From Planctomycetota bacterium (GTDB taxonomy: Bacteria > Planctomycetota > UBA8108 > JACQVS01): a stretch of 64,000 bases of DNA. Shown here piece after piece: positions 36,044-45,098 of this stretch. The stretch is from positions 1 to 64,000 of the forward strand of contig JACQVS010000057.1 in the NCBI GenBank assembly GCA_016209605.1. Direction: 5' to 3'. Under the pieces are notes generated by a model. The model saw nothing but the letters and a program-made list of their open reading frames with translations, did no database searches and was not told where the DNA came from. Numbering within the stretch: position 1 is the first letter of the stretch; each line of letters starts with the position of its first letter. Both the position numbers and the translations under genes were made by a program.

Positions 36044-36568
36044 TTTGACAAATTTCTCGTAGATGTTGTAGTCTTCCGCGCTGAAGAGGACGAAGGTCAC
36101 CTTTTCCGGCAAGGCGTGCTCCTCCAGCCACGCCGCCACCGCGCTCGTGGCGATCCGCGCCGCCTCCTCCTTGGGGTAACCGTAGGCGCCGGTGGAGATG
36201 GCCGGGAAGGCAAGGGTGCGGCAGCGGTATTCTTCCGCGAGCGCGAGGCTCGAGCGGTAAGCCGAGGCAAGCAGCTCGGGCTCGCGGTGCCGGCCATCGC
36301 GGTAAACCGGGCCGACGGTATGGATGACGTGGCGCGCCGGCAGGCGGTAGCCACTGGTGATCCTGGCCTCGCCGGTGGGGCAGCCGCCCAAGCTCCGGCA
36401 CTCGGCCAGCAGCTCCGGGCCGGCGGCGCGATGGATGGCTCCATCGACGCCTCCGCCTCCCAGAAGCGTGGTGTTGGCGGCATTGACAATAGCATCGACT
36501 TGCTGGTTGACGATGTTCCCCTGCACGATCTCGATTCGAGTCAAAGTGTTCGAATTTGCAGGTATCAT
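36035..36568 (-). CDS. Macrodomain protein (O-acetyl-ADP-ribose deacetylase-like)
   Basis: A 177-residue single macrodomain of the YmdB/MacroD type, which binds ADP-ribose and removes it from proteins or hydrolyses O-acetyl-ADP-ribose. The signature [20 protein letters not shown] contains the catalytic-site Asn and Asp. The phosphate-binding loop is [17 protein letters not shown]. Full length for the family, cytosolic. It is divergently placed from the M20 peptidase gene and convergent with the glycosidase-like gene. No ADP-ribosyltransferase partner is visible nearby. Confidence 0.9.
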   Translation of the reverse strand: MIPANSNTLTRIEIVQGNIVNQQVDAIVNAANTTLLGGGGVDGAIHRAAGPELLAECRSLGGCPTGEARITSGYRLPARHVIHTVGPVYRDGRHREPELLASAYRSSLALAEEYRCRTLAFPAISTGAYGYPKEEAARIATSAVAAWLEEHALPEKVTFVLFSAEDYNIYEKFVKKK

Positions 36569-36649
36569 ACGGGCTTCTTTCTGGTTAAATTGTTGTGGAT
36601 GGGAATACCAGGTTCTTTACAAACATTTTAAACCTTCGAGACTAGCTTT

Positions 36650-38059
36650 ATGAATGGGTCTTTTGAATCTCGCGCTCTTATTCTCCAGGTTTCCTGGATA
36701 GCCCTTGTATCAACGTGCCTGCTTTTCCCGGGCCGCCTCCACGGCGAGGTCAACTGGGACGAGGAGGGAGACCGCGCCGTCGGCCTCCTTCAGACGTACC
36801 TTCGCATCGACACCTCGAATGCCCCCGGCGTCCCCGGCGCCACGGGGGATGTGCGCGCGGCGGTGGAATTCTTCGAGCGGCTCCTCAGGGAAGATGGCCT
36901 CGAGCCGAGGCGGCTCGTCCATCCCGAGGACCCCACCCGAACGGTGCTGCTCGGGCGGCTCAAGGGGGATGGTTCTCTCGGCAAGACCCTGCTCCTCGAG
37001 CATCACATGGATGTGGTGCCGGCCGAGGGGCAGTGGACCCATCCTCCCTTCGGCGCCGAGATCCACGATGGCTTCCTCTACGGGCGCGGCACCATGGACG
37101 ACAAGGGTCTGGGCATCCTCCATCTCCAGGCGATTCGCCTGCTCCGGCGCGAAAAGGTGCCGCTGGGACGCGACGTGGTGTTCGTCGCCACCCCCGATGA
37201 GGAGATCGGCGGCGAGAAGGGGGCCGCCTGGCTCGCCAGGAGCCATTGGGATCTCCTCGACCCCGCGCTGGTGCTGGAAGAGGGCGGCATGGGCTATGCC
37301 GGCAAGTACAACCGCGGCCTCGCCTTCGAAGTTCAAGTACAGCAAAAGCGGGTGTTCTGGCTCGAGCTGGAGGCGCGCGGCGAAGGGGGGCACGGCTCGG
37401 TGCCGAGGGAGAACGGGCTGCTGGTGCTCCACCAGGCGATCGAGCGCGTCCTTGACATGCCCCGGCCGCCGCGCCTGTCCCCTCCGGTGGCGGCGACCTA
37501 CCAGGCCCTCGCCCGCGATCCAGAGGCCGCCCGCCGCGTCATGACCGCCATCGCCACCGATCCCAGCGAGCGGGCCCGGCTCACTGACTCCTTGACCTTG
37601 ACGCAAATGGAAGGGAGCAAGAAGGTGAACTCGCAGCCGCGCGTCGCCAAGGCGGGGCTGGACATCCGACTCCTCCCCGACACCGATCCGGCGGAGTTCC
37701 TCGGGCGCTTGAAGAAGGCGATCGGCGATGAGCGCGTCGCCATCCGCGAGCTGCACCCGCGCGAGGAAGTGGGGCCGGCCTCGCCGACCGATGGGCCGGT
37801 CTACCGCGCCATCGAGGCGGCCATGGCGGTCCACTACCCCGGCGCCCTCATCCTGCCGACGATGTCGACCGGCGGCACCGACTCGCGCAACTACCGCGTC
37901 CGCGGCGTGCCCGCTTACGGATTCATCCCCTTGATCGTCCCCGAAGGGGACAACTCCCGCATCCACGATGTCGATGAGCGCGTGCGGGTGGAAGAGGTCA
38001 AGAAAGGCGTGAAGGTGTTCTTCGACCTGGTCAAGGCGCTGGCGGAGAAGCGGTCATGA
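36650..38059 (+). CDS. M20-family metallopeptidase, exported
   Basis: A 469-residue zinc peptidase of the carboxypeptidase/dipeptidase type. The N-terminal signal (about 10-35) ends in a hydrophobic stretch with HGEV at the mature start. The metal and catalytic motifs are in order: HHMDVVPAEG, GRGTMDDKGLGILHL and ATPDEEIGGEKGAAW (catalytic Glu then metal Glu). The lid domain occupies about 215-340, and the final ligand region is MSTGGTDSRNYRVRGVPAYG, where Asn stands where many relatives have His or Tyr. Likely periplasmic peptide trimming. Its stop overlaps the next start (ATGA), the first of four tightly packed genes. Confidence 0.85.
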   Translation: MNGSFESRALILQVSWIALVSTCLLFPGRLHGEVNWDEEGDRAVGLLQTYLRIDTSNAPGVPGATGDVRAAVEFFERLLREDGLEPRRLVHPEDPTRTVLLGRLKGDGSLGKTLLLEHHMDVVPAEGQWTHPPFGAEIHDGFLYGRGTMDDKGLGILHLQAIRLLRREKVPLGRDVVFVATPDEEIGGEKGAAWLARSHWDLLDPALVLEEGGMGYAGKYNRGLAFEVQVQQKRVFWLELEARGEGGHGSVPRENGLLVLHQAIERVLDMPRPPRLSPPVAATYQALARDPEAARRVMTAIATDPSERARLTDSLTLTQMEGSKKVNSQPRVAKAGLDIRLLPDTDPAEFLGRLKKAIGDERVAIRELHPREEVGPASPTDGPVYRAIEAAMAVHYPGALILPTMSTGGTDSRNYRVRGVPAYGFIPLIVPEGDNSRIHDVDERVRVEEVKKGVKVFFDLVKALAEKRS

Positions 38060-39237
38060 GGAGCGCCCGGCTCTACCAATTGCTGCTCGCGGTCTTCTGG
38101 GCGGCCGCCTTCTCCCGGGGGCCGCTCGCGCCGGCGGCCCCGCCGGTGGAAATCGCGCCGGACCTCCGCGGGGTGCGGCGGGTGGTGGCGATCGGCGACA
38201 TCCACGGCGACTACCGTAATTTCGTCCGGCTTCTCGAGGCCGCGCGCCTCGTCAGCCGCGAGCTGGCCTGGACCGGCGGCGACACCGTGCTCGTCCAGAC
38301 GGGAGATGTTTTCGACCGCGGTCCCGACTCCCGCCAGGCCATCGAGCTGCTCATGCGCCTCGAGGAAGAGGCGAAGATGGCCAGCGGCCGGGTGGTGGCG
38401 CTCCTCGGCAACCATGAGGTCTTCCAGCTGGTGGGGGACTTCCGCTACCTCCACGAGGGGGAGTGGAGGTCCTATGCCTCCGAAGAAAATTTGGGGGAGC
38501 GCCAGGCGGCCCTGAAGGAAATCGAAGCGTTTCTCGCCAAGCCCAAACCTCTCCTGCGCACCCGCTTTTACGACCGCCTGGCGCAGTGGCTGCGGATCGA
38601 GGGCCTGGAGAGGAGCTTCCCTCCGGGATATTTCCGCCATCGCAGGCTCTTCTCCCCCCAGGGGAGGTACGGCAGGTGGCTCCTCGATCACGAGCCGGTG
38701 GTGAAGATCGATGGCACCGTGTTCCTGCACGGCGGCTTGAGCCCGCGCTTCGGGAGGATCCCTTTCCGGGAGCTGCGGCGGAGGTTCAAGGAGGAGCTGC
38801 AGGAGTACTTCTCCCTGGCCGATCGGCTCATCCGCCTGGGGGTCTTCCATCCGTACCTGGGGAACGAGCACTTGATTCGCCTGGTGCAGTGGGAGATGGC
38901 GGCGCGGGCCCATGCCGACCTGAAGCCGGTCTTCCAGCGCCTCGCGGGCCTCGATGAGGGGGTGGTGTTCGCCGCCGACGGGCCGGTGTGGTACCGCGGC
39001 CTGGCGGAGCTGAGCGAAGCCGAGCTGGGGGGCGAGGTCGAGGCCATCCTCAAGGCTCAAGGGGCGAGCCGGATCGTCATCGGCCACTCCCAGCCCCAGG
39101 ACCTGCGCATTGAAAAGCGCTGCCAGGAGCGCGTGGTGCTGATCGACGTCGGCATGAATCAAGAGGTTTATCAGGGGCACCCGGAAGCCTTGGAGATCCT
39201 TGACGGCGAGGATTTGCAAGTGATCTCCCCTCGGTGA
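38056..39237 (+). CDS. Exported calcineurin-like metallophosphoesterase
   Basis: A 393-residue phosphatase with the standard PPP-type motifs: VVAIGDIHGDYRNFVRLL, VLVQTGDVFDRGPDSRQAIE and VVALLGNHEVFQL, then a late FLHGGLSPRFG and IVIGHSQPQ supplying metal His. The arrangement and the long helical insert between the third and fourth motifs match Shewanella-like protein phosphatases, which act on phosphotyrosine or phosphoserine. A short N-terminal hydrophobic stretch (LLLAVFWAAAFS) suggests export. The ATG overlaps the M20 stop by 4 bases, so translation is coupled. Confidence 0.85.
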   Translation: MRSARLYQLLLAVFWAAAFSRGPLAPAAPPVEIAPDLRGVRRVVAIGDIHGDYRNFVRLLEAARLVSRELAWTGGDTVLVQTGDVFDRGPDSRQAIELLMRLEEEAKMASGRVVALLGNHEVFQLVGDFRYLHEGEWRSYASEENLGERQAALKEIEAFLAKPKPLLRTRFYDRLAQWLRIEGLERSFPPGYFRHRRLFSPQGRYGRWLLDHEPVVKIDGTVFLHGGLSPRFGRIPFRELRRRFKEELQEYFSLADRLIRLGVFHPYLGNEHLIRLVQWEMAARAHADLKPVFQRLAGLDEGVVFAADGPVWYRGLAELSEAELGGEVEAILKAQGASRIVIGHSQPQDLRIEKRCQERVVLIDVGMNQEVYQGHPEALEILDGEDLQVISPR

Positions 39238-39258
39238 CCTCGAGGCTGTCGTGATGGC

Positions 39259-40593
39259 ATGAAATTGATCGGAAAATTCTTAATTACTGGCGGCTTTCTA
39301 ATCCTCGGCGCTTGCGATGGCGGCAGCCGGGACCGCGGCCGCTCCGGGCCGGCGGCGGCCGCCGACGCTTACCAGCAGAGCCTGGCGCCGGCGCAGCAAG
39401 CCCTGGCGCGCCATCCCCGCCATCCCCGCCTCCTTCAAGTCCTGGGGGCCATCCACCATCGCCGCGGCAAGTTCCGGGAAGCTCTCGAGTGCTACCGGCA
39501 GGCCAGGCGGGAGGATCCAGAGGCCGCGGAGCCGCTCTTCAGCCTGGCCGAGGTCCACCTGCAGCTGGGCGAGAACGCCGAGGCCATGGAGGCCTACCGG
39601 CAGGCTCTGCCCTTGCTTCCGGCCAATGAAAAAGGCCGGGCTCTCTTCGGTCTCGGCCAGGCCTGCTTCAATGCCGGCCAGTTCGGCGAGGCCGCCAGCC
39701 ACCTGCGCGCCGCCTTGGGAGCCGGCGCCGGAGGCGCGGAGGTCCACTATCAGCTCGGCAAGGCCCTCGATGCCCATTCCCGCGGCTTGAAGAGCATTCC
39801 CGGGCATGAAAAGGAGAGCGAGCAGGCGGCCCTGGAGGGCATCCAGGCCCTGGAAGCCGCCGTGGCGCAATCGCCCGCCCACGCCCAGGCGCACTTCCTC
39901 CTCGGCGGCATGTACCAGCGGCGGAATCAAATGGTGCGGGCGCGGCAGGAGCTAGAAACCTTCCGGCGCGTGAAGCCTCCCAGCGAGGCGCTCAAGGAGG
40001 AGGAGACCGCCAGGGCCGAGGTGACGTTTCTGGCGCGCTCGCTGGTCCAGATCGCCGGTGCCCTCATCGACCTCGGCGACCATGGCGAGGCGCTGGCCCT
40101 GGCCCGCGAGGCGGTCCGCGCCGACGGGAGCTTCGTCGAGGCGCGGGTGCTGGAAGGCCGGGCGCTCCTCAAGCTGGAGCGCTTCGATGAAGCCCAGCAG
40201 GCTTACCAGCAAGCCCTCGATCGGGACCGGGACCAGGCGGAGAGCCTGTGGAATATCGGAAAGATTCACCTGCGCCGGAACCGCGTTCAGGAGGCCGCGC
40301 CCCTCCTCCTCAAGGCGGTGGAAATCCGCAAGACCTTCGCCGAGGGCTGGGAGCTGCTCGTCGAGCTGTCGCAGGAACACAGCCTTTTCGCCGACCGCGC
40401 CGAGGAGTTCGCCACCAAGGCGCTGGGGCTGCGCCCGTCGCCGAAAAATTACTCCAACCTCGCCATGGTGTGCTTCAGCCAGGGAAACGCCGAGAAGTCC
40501 CGGCAGGTATTGCTGGAAGGGCTGAAGCGCTACCCCCACGAGCCGGAGCTGGAGGAAGGCCTGCGCGCGCTCCAGCAAACCCTGAAGCGATGA
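39259..40593 (+). CDS. TPR lipoprotein
   Basis: A 444-residue lipoprotein with a lipobox (FLILGAC, Cys about residue 18). Tetratricopeptide repeats run nearly end to end, for example ALARHPRHPRLLQVLGAIHH, FREALECYRQARREDPEAAE, FGEAASHLRAALGAGAG and FDEAQQAYQQALDRDRDQAE. It would be an envelope scaffold facing the periplasm. Its TGA overlaps the ATG of the CRTAC1-like gene. TPR proteins followed by FG-GAP/ASPIC proteins are a recurrent pair in Planctomycetota and Verrucomicrobiota genomes, suggesting an assembly of unknown purpose. Confidence 0.85.
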   Translation: MKLIGKFLITGGFLILGACDGGSRDRGRSGPAAAADAYQQSLAPAQQALARHPRHPRLLQVLGAIHHRRGKFREALECYRQARREDPEAAEPLFSLAEVHLQLGENAEAMEAYRQALPLLPANEKGRALFGLGQACFNAGQFGEAASHLRAALGAGAGGAEVHYQLGKALDAHSRGLKSIPGHEKESEQAALEGIQALEAAVAQSPAHAQAHFLLGGMYQRRNQMVRARQELETFRRVKPPSEALKEEETARAEVTFLARSLVQIAGALIDLGDHGEALALAREAVRADGSFVEARVLEGRALLKLERFDEAQQAYQQALDRDRDQAESLWNIGKIHLRRNRVQEAAPLLLKAVEIRKTFAEGWELLVELSQEHSLFADRAEEFATKALGLRPSPKNYSNLAMVCFSQGNAEKSRQVLLEGLKRYPHEPELEEGLRALQQTLKR

Positions 40594-42311
40594 CGATCAA
40601 GAAAAAAACGAGTCTCCATTTTTTGAGCATGCCATTGTTTCTGGCCTCGGCCCCCGTCCTGATCTGGGCTGACGACCGGCCGCCTTTCCCCGAGTTCGTC
40701 GATGCGGCCCAGGAACTCGGCGTCACGTTCGTTCACGACAGCGGCTTCGATGGCAAACGCTACCGGGTGGTGGAGACGGTGACCGGAGGCCTGGCGCTCC
40801 TCGACTTTGATAGCGATGGCTGGCTTGACCTCTATTTCACCAACGGCCGGAAGATCGAGCCTGGGGCCCAGCCGCCGCGCAACGCCCTCTTCCGCGGTCA
40901 AGGCGATGGGACCTTCAAAGAAGTTGGCGCCGCCGCCAAGGTGGATGATCCGGAGCTGAGCCTCGGCTGCGCGGTGGCGGACATCGATGGCGACGGCGAT
41001 CCGGACCTCTACGTCACCAACTGGGGGCCCAACCGCCTTTACCGCAATAACGGCGATGGGACCTTCACCGACATCGCCGCGGCGGCGGGGGTGGCCTTGA
41101 CCTCCATGGACTCCGGCTGCGTCTTTTTCGACATGGACGGCGACGGGGACCTGGACCTCTACGTCGCCTCCTACGTCATCGATGAACAGCGCGAGTATCC
41201 GCCTTGCTACGTGCGCGGCATTCCGGGCTACTGGCCCCCCCGCAACTACCCCGCCGCCCCCCATCACCTCCTCGAAAACCAGGGGAACGGCCGGTTCGCC
41301 GAGGTCTCCGCCTTATCGGGAATTCGCAACGTCGATCCGGGGCGCGGCCTGGGAACGGTGAGCGCCGATTTGAACGGCGATGGCCATCCCGACCTCTATG
41401 TCGCCAACGACACCACCGCCAACTACCTGTTCCTAGGCGACGGCAAGGGGAAGTTCACCGAGACCGGCCTGGTGAGCGGCACCGCGTACGGCGAGGAGGG
41501 GGCCGAGATGGGGAGCATGGGCATCGCGGCTCAAGACTACGATGGCGACGGCCGCCTCGACCTTTGCGTCACCAACTACCAGAACCAGCTCAACAACCTC
41601 TTCCGCGCCACGGGCAGGGACTTTTTCGAGGACAACGCCCGCCTGGCCGGAATCGCCGAGGGGAACCTGCCGGAGGTGGCGTGGGGGGTGGGTTTCGTCG
41701 ACCTTGACAACGACGGCTGGCGCGACCTCTTCATCGCCAACGGCCATTTGAATCCGGGGGCGCACGAGATAGACCAGCGCACCAGCTATCCGCAGCGCAA
41801 GCGCGCCTTCCGCAACCTCGGCAACGGCCGCTTCGAGGAGGTCTCGCGGAGCTGCGGCGCGGCGGTCGAGACGCCGCGGGTGAGCCGGGGCATCGCCTTC
41901 GGAGACCTCGACAACGACGGCGACCTCGATGCCGTGGTCTTGAACTCCGGAGGGAAGGCGGAGGTGCTGAGGAATGAGGGAGGGAAGGATAACGGCTGGT
42001 GCTTCATCCGCCTGATCGGCGCCGGGCTCAACCGCGACGCCATCGGCGCCCTGGTGGCAGTGACCGCCGGCGGGCGGACGCAGTGGGGCGTCCGCCACAG
42101 CGCCGAGAGCTACCTCTCGGCCAACGACCCGCGCCTCCACTTCGGCCTCGGCCAGGCGCGGAAGATCGACCAGATCGAGGTGCGCTGGCCGGATGGGAAG
42201 CGCGAGGCCTGGAAGGACCTGCCGGCGCGCCGCCTGATCACCCTCACCGAGGGGAAGCGGGACTTCGAGGCCAGCGAGCTGCCGGCGCGGAAGACGGCCG
42301 CCGGGAATTGA
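40590..42311 (+). CDS. CRTAC1-like protein with FG-GAP repeats and ASPIC/UnbV domain
   Basis: A 573-residue exported protein. After a signal peptide, FG-GAP/VCBS-like calcium-binding propeller repeats occur with D-x-D-x-D-G loops: FDSDGWLDLYFTN, DIDGDGDPDLYVTN, DMDGDGDLDLYVAS, DLNGDGHPDLYVAN, DYDGDGRLDLCVTN and DLDNDGWRDLFIAN. The C-terminal ASPIC/UnbV domain ends with IEVRWPDGKREAWKDLPA. Mammalian CRTAC1 is a secreted matrix protein of similar make-up; the bacterial function is unknown. The long frame upstream to 40248 is the shadow of the TPR gene. The ATG at 40590 overlaps its TGA. Confidence 0.9.
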   Translation: MTIKKKTSLHFLSMPLFLASAPVLIWADDRPPFPEFVDAAQELGVTFVHDSGFDGKRYRVVETVTGGLALLDFDSDGWLDLYFTNGRKIEPGAQPPRNALFRGQGDGTFKEVGAAAKVDDPELSLGCAVADIDGDGDPDLYVTNWGPNRLYRNNGDGTFTDIAAAAGVALTSMDSGCVFFDMDGDGDLDLYVASYVIDEQREYPPCYVRGIPGYWPPRNYPAAPHHLLENQGNGRFAEVSALSGIRNVDPGRGLGTVSADLNGDGHPDLYVANDTTANYLFLGDGKGKFTETGLVSGTAYGEEGAEMGSMGIAAQDYDGDGRLDLCVTNYQNQLNNLFRATGRDFFEDNARLAGIAEGNLPEVAWGVGFVDLDNDGWRDLFIANGHLNPGAHEIDQRTSYPQRKRAFRNLGNGRFEEVSRSCGAAVETPRVSRGIAFGDLDNDGDLDAVVLNSGGKAEVLRNEGGKDNGWCFIRLIGAGLNRDAIGALVAVTAGGRTQWGVRHSAESYLSANDPRLHFGLGQARKIDQIEVRWPDGKREAWKDLPARRLITLTEGKRDFEASELPARKTAAGN

Positions 42312-42324
42312 TCCGGGACTCAGA

Positions 42325-42432
42325 AACTTTCACGACCACACCCGCTTCACCGTCCACTGGCCGAGCGGCAAGATGTAGGTGTTCAAGCATTTGCCGGCCA
42401 GAGGGCAGATCACCATCGCCGAGCCGGCGTAA
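42325..42432 (+). pseudogene. ASPIC/UnbV C-terminal remnant
   Basis: Directly after the CRTAC1-like gene, a 36-codon frame reads HTRFTVHWPSGKM, a TAG stop (42376-42378), then VFKHLPARGQITIAEPA and TAA. This is the terminal motif of another ASPIC/UnbV protein, parallel to the end of the preceding gene but clearly diverged. It is the leftover 3' end of a second, deleted CRTAC1-like gene, showing past tandem duplication and loss. Confidence 0.6.
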
Positions 42433-42459
42433 ACTTGAGAATTTGCTGGTTCATGGATC

Positions 42460-43146
42460 ATGGGAACCGTGGTTAAAAAATTTTGGTCTTACCTGGCAAT
42501 TTCATTCGCCTGCGGGGTCCTCACCGGCGGAGCATTCACGCTGAGCAACTGGCTCCTGGTGGCGCCGCGGGGCTTGGGAAAGGCGGGGGGCATGGCGCTG
42601 TTGATGTGGATCGAGACCATCTTGCTGGTGACTTTGTTTCCGGCGCTTCTGGCCCTCCCGGCCACGCTTGGCATGCTGCTCTTCCGGCGCTGGCGCGGGA
42701 AGGGGGCCAGTTACTTCATCGCCGCCGCCGTTTTCCTGATGGTTGCCTTGCCGCTGGCGCGCCTGGCGGTTGAGGTTCGCCATGGCGCTTTCAAGGACCT
42801 CGCCATTCGCAGCGCTCCCCTCGTCAAGGCCATCCAGGACCATGAGCGCCGGCGCGGCCGGCCTCCTGAAAAGCTGGAAGCCTTGGTGCCGGAGTTCCTG
42901 CCGGCGATCCCTCGAACCGGCATGAGCGGATACCCTGAATATAAGTACTGGACCGGTGCGTCCGCCGGGTGGTGGGAGGGGAATCCGTGGATCCTCTGCG
43001 TGAGCACATCGTGTGGACCCCTCAACTGGGACAGGTTCCTGTACTTCCCCCTGCAAAATTATCCGGATCCCAATGACCGTGGAAAGGTCGACCGCTACAG
43101 CGGCTGGTTCGAGAGGATGGGGGACTGGGCGTATTTCCACGAGTAA
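42460..43146 (+). CDS. Small membrane protein with an extracytoplasmic C-terminal domain
   Basis: A 228-residue protein with three predicted membrane segments (about 9-32, 45-70 and 84-104). The C-terminal soluble part (about 105-228) reads FKDLAIRSAPLVKAIQDHER, then RPPEKLEALVPEFLPAIPRT and GWWEGNPWILCVSTSCG. That layout (helix, PEKLEALVP linker, small beta domain) recalls the globular part of type II pseudopilins, though no prepilin cleavage site is present. No function assigned. It is convergent with uxaC, with only 7 bases between the stops. Confidence 0.55.
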   Translation: MGTVVKKFWSYLAISFACGVLTGGAFTLSNWLLVAPRGLGKAGGMALLMWIETILLVTLFPALLALPATLGMLLFRRWRGKGASYFIAAAVFLMVALPLARLAVEVRHGAFKDLAIRSAPLVKAIQDHERRRGRPPEKLEALVPEFLPAIPRTGMSGYPEYKYWTGASAGWWEGNPWILCVSTSCGPLNWDRFLYFPLQNYPDPNDRGKVDRYSGWFERMGDWAYFHE

Positions 43147-43153
43147 TTCCGCC

Positions 43154-44557
43154 TCACCCCAGGCGGTAGGTTTGCTTGGCCAGGCGGTAGGAGAGGTCGA
43201 GGATCATCTCCTCGGCGTCGCTCGGGTCAAGGACGTGCTCGGCGACGAGGCCCGCCAGGTAGCTGGCATCGACCCGCCGGCAGAGGTCGTGGCGGGCGGG
43301 GATGGAGGGGAAGGCGCGGGTGTCATCGTTGAAGCCGGCGGTATTGTAAATGCCGGCCGTCTCCGTCACCGACCTCCGAAAGCGGCGCATGCCCTCGATG
43401 CTGTCGTGGAACCACCACGGCGGGCCGAGGCGGACGGCGGGATAGTGGCCGGCGAGCGGCGCGAGCTCTCTGGAATAAGTCGACTCATCGAGGGTGAAGA
43501 GGACCAGCCGGAAGTTGGGGTGGTTGCCGTACTTGTTGAGAAGCTCGTGGAGGCTTCGGGTGAACTCGGCGGCCACCGGGATGTCGCCGCCCTGGTCGGG
43601 GCCGAAGGCTTCATGAATGGCGCGGTTGTGGTTGCGGAAGGAGCCTGGATGGAGCTGCATCACCAGCCCATCGTCGCAGCTCAGCCGCGCCATTTCCATG
43701 AGCATGTGGGCGGTGAACCGGGCGGCGTCGCTCTCCGAGGCCTGGCCGGAAAGGGCGCGCTGGAAAAGGCTCTCCGCCTCGGCCGGGGCCAGCTCGTGGG
43801 TGTGGGGGCTGAAGACGCCGTGGTCGGTCGCCGTCGCGCCCATCGATCGGAAGAACTGACGGCGCGATTCGAGGGCGGCAATGAAGGTCGGGTAACTGCC
43901 GATTTCCCGTCCGGCCAGCTCTCCCAGGCGGGCGATCTCGGTCCGCCAGGCGGGATGCAGAAGGTCCGTGACTCTGTCCGGGCGGAAGGTCGGCAGCACC
44001 CTCCCCTTCCAGCCCGACTGGCGAATGACTTGATGATGGGAGAGAGGGTCGGTGGCGGCGTCGGTGGTGCAGAGGACCTCGATGCGGAAGCGCTCGAAGA
44101 GGGCGCGCGGCCGGAATTCCGGACGGGCGAGCTTCTCGGCAACCTGATCGTAAAGGCGCTGGGCGGTGCGGCCGTTCAAGGGCTCGGCGACGCCGAAAAC
44201 CTCCTCGAGCTCGTGCTTCAGCCACGCGCTCGTCGGCGTGCCGCGGAAGAGATGAAAGTGCTCGCCGAAGAGCTGCCAGATCTTCCGCCGGTCGGCCTCC
44301 GCCGGCTGGCCATCCCGCCGGGCGATCCCCAGCTTCTCGAGCGGAATCCCCTGCGAGTAGAGCATGCGGCAGACGTAGTGGTCGGGGATGATGATCAGCT
44401 CGGCGGGGTCGGGGAAGGGCGCATTTTCCGCCAGGAGGCGCGGCTCGACGTGGCCATGCGGGCAGACGAGCGGCAAGTTCCGCACCCGCTGGTACAAGGA
44501 GCGGGCAAGATCGCGGACGGCGGGATTGGGATCGAAGCCGCGGTCAGGATGGAGCAT
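43154..44557 (-). CDS. uxaC: Uronate isomerase
   Basis: A 467-residue enzyme of the amidohydrolase-like fold that interconverts glucuronate and fructuronate, or galacturonate and tagaturonate. The family N-terminus is clear (RDLARSLYQRVRNLPLVCPH, with the His-x-His metal motif as HGHVEPRLLAEN). HYVCRMLYSQGIPLEKLG and the middle VLCTTDAATDPLSHHQ match uronate isomerases. Its length equals the usual 470. Its ATG directly abuts the stop of a CBS gene (no gap), so it belongs to the minus-strand run with korAB. It suggests pectin or glucuronan breakdown, but no other uronate genes are in view. Confidence 0.9.
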   Translation of the reverse strand: MLHPDRGFDPNPAVRDLARSLYQRVRNLPLVCPHGHVEPRLLAENAPFPDPAELIIIPDHYVCRMLYSQGIPLEKLGIARRDGQPAEADRRKIWQLFGEHFHLFRGTPTSAWLKHELEEVFGVAEPLNGRTAQRLYDQVAEKLARPEFRPRALFERFRIEVLCTTDAATDPLSHHQVIRQSGWKGRVLPTFRPDRVTDLLHPAWRTEIARLGELAGREIGSYPTFIAALESRRQFFRSMGATATDHGVFSPHTHELAPAEAESLFQRALSGQASESDAARFTAHMLMEMARLSCDDGLVMQLHPGSFRNHNRAIHEAFGPDQGGDIPVAAEFTRSLHELLNKYGNHPNFRLVLFTLDESTYSRELAPLAGHYPAVRLGPPWWFHDSIEGMRRFRRSVTETAGIYNTAGFNDDTRAFPSIPARHDLCRRVDASYLAGLVAEHVLDPSDAEEMILDLSYRLAKQTYRLG

Positions 44558-45064
44558 TTATAAGGCGTTTTCGGCGATATACCGGAGAATCCCCCGGATC
44601 GACACGAATCCCACGGGATGGCCGCCGTCCAGGACCGGGACGTGGCGGTAGCCGCCCACCGCCATGAGGTGCAGGGCGTGCGCCAGGGTGTCGCCGGCGT
44701 TCAGCGCCTGGGGCTGGGGGGTCATCACCTCGCGCAAGGTAACCTTGTCGAAATCGAAGTTCTTGCCGCTGGTTTTCTGGATCAGGTCCTTTTCCGTGAA
44801 GATGCCCACCAGCCACTCATCGTCCTGCACCAGCACGCTGCCGTAGCGGAACTTTTTCATCAGCTTGACCGCCTTCGACACCGGGTCGCTAGCTTCGAGG
44901 ACGATCGGCTTGGGGGCATTGAGCTGCGAGATGGGATCCTCGAGGATCATCTCGTGCAGCCGCCCTCTTCGAGGCAACGGCATGTCCAGGTACTCGAGGC
45001 TTTCCAGGTCGGTTTCGGAGTAGTAGCTGCGCTCGTTGGAAAGATCATTTTTCGGGGTAACCAT
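44558..45064 (-). CDS. CBS-pair protein downstream of korB
   Basis: A 168-residue cytosolic protein: about 45 polar residues, then two CBS motifs forming one Bateman module (about 45-165). Recognisable parts are PISQLNAPKPIVLEASDPVS, YGSVLVQDDEWLVGIFTEKD, VMTPQPQALNAGDTLAHALH and GGYRHVPVLDGGHPVGFVSI. Such modules bind adenine nucleotides or SAM. The start at 45064 is preferred over 45124 because the family begins late. It is closely related to the CBS protein at 48239-48751 (shared MTPQP and GGYRHVPVL). Its location between korB and uxaC in one orientation suggests co-transcription. Confidence 0.8.
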   Translation of the reverse strand: MVTPKNDLSNERSYYSETDLESLEYLDMPLPRRGRLHEMILEDPISQLNAPKPIVLEASDPVSKAVKLMKKFRYGSVLVQDDEWLVGIFTEKDLIQKTSGKNFDFDKVTLREVMTPQPQALNAGDTLAHALHLMAVGGYRHVPVLDGGHPVGFVSIRGILRYIAENAL

Positions 45065-45098
45065 CGCGGACCTCGCTTTCTCGTTCCTGGCACATCTT

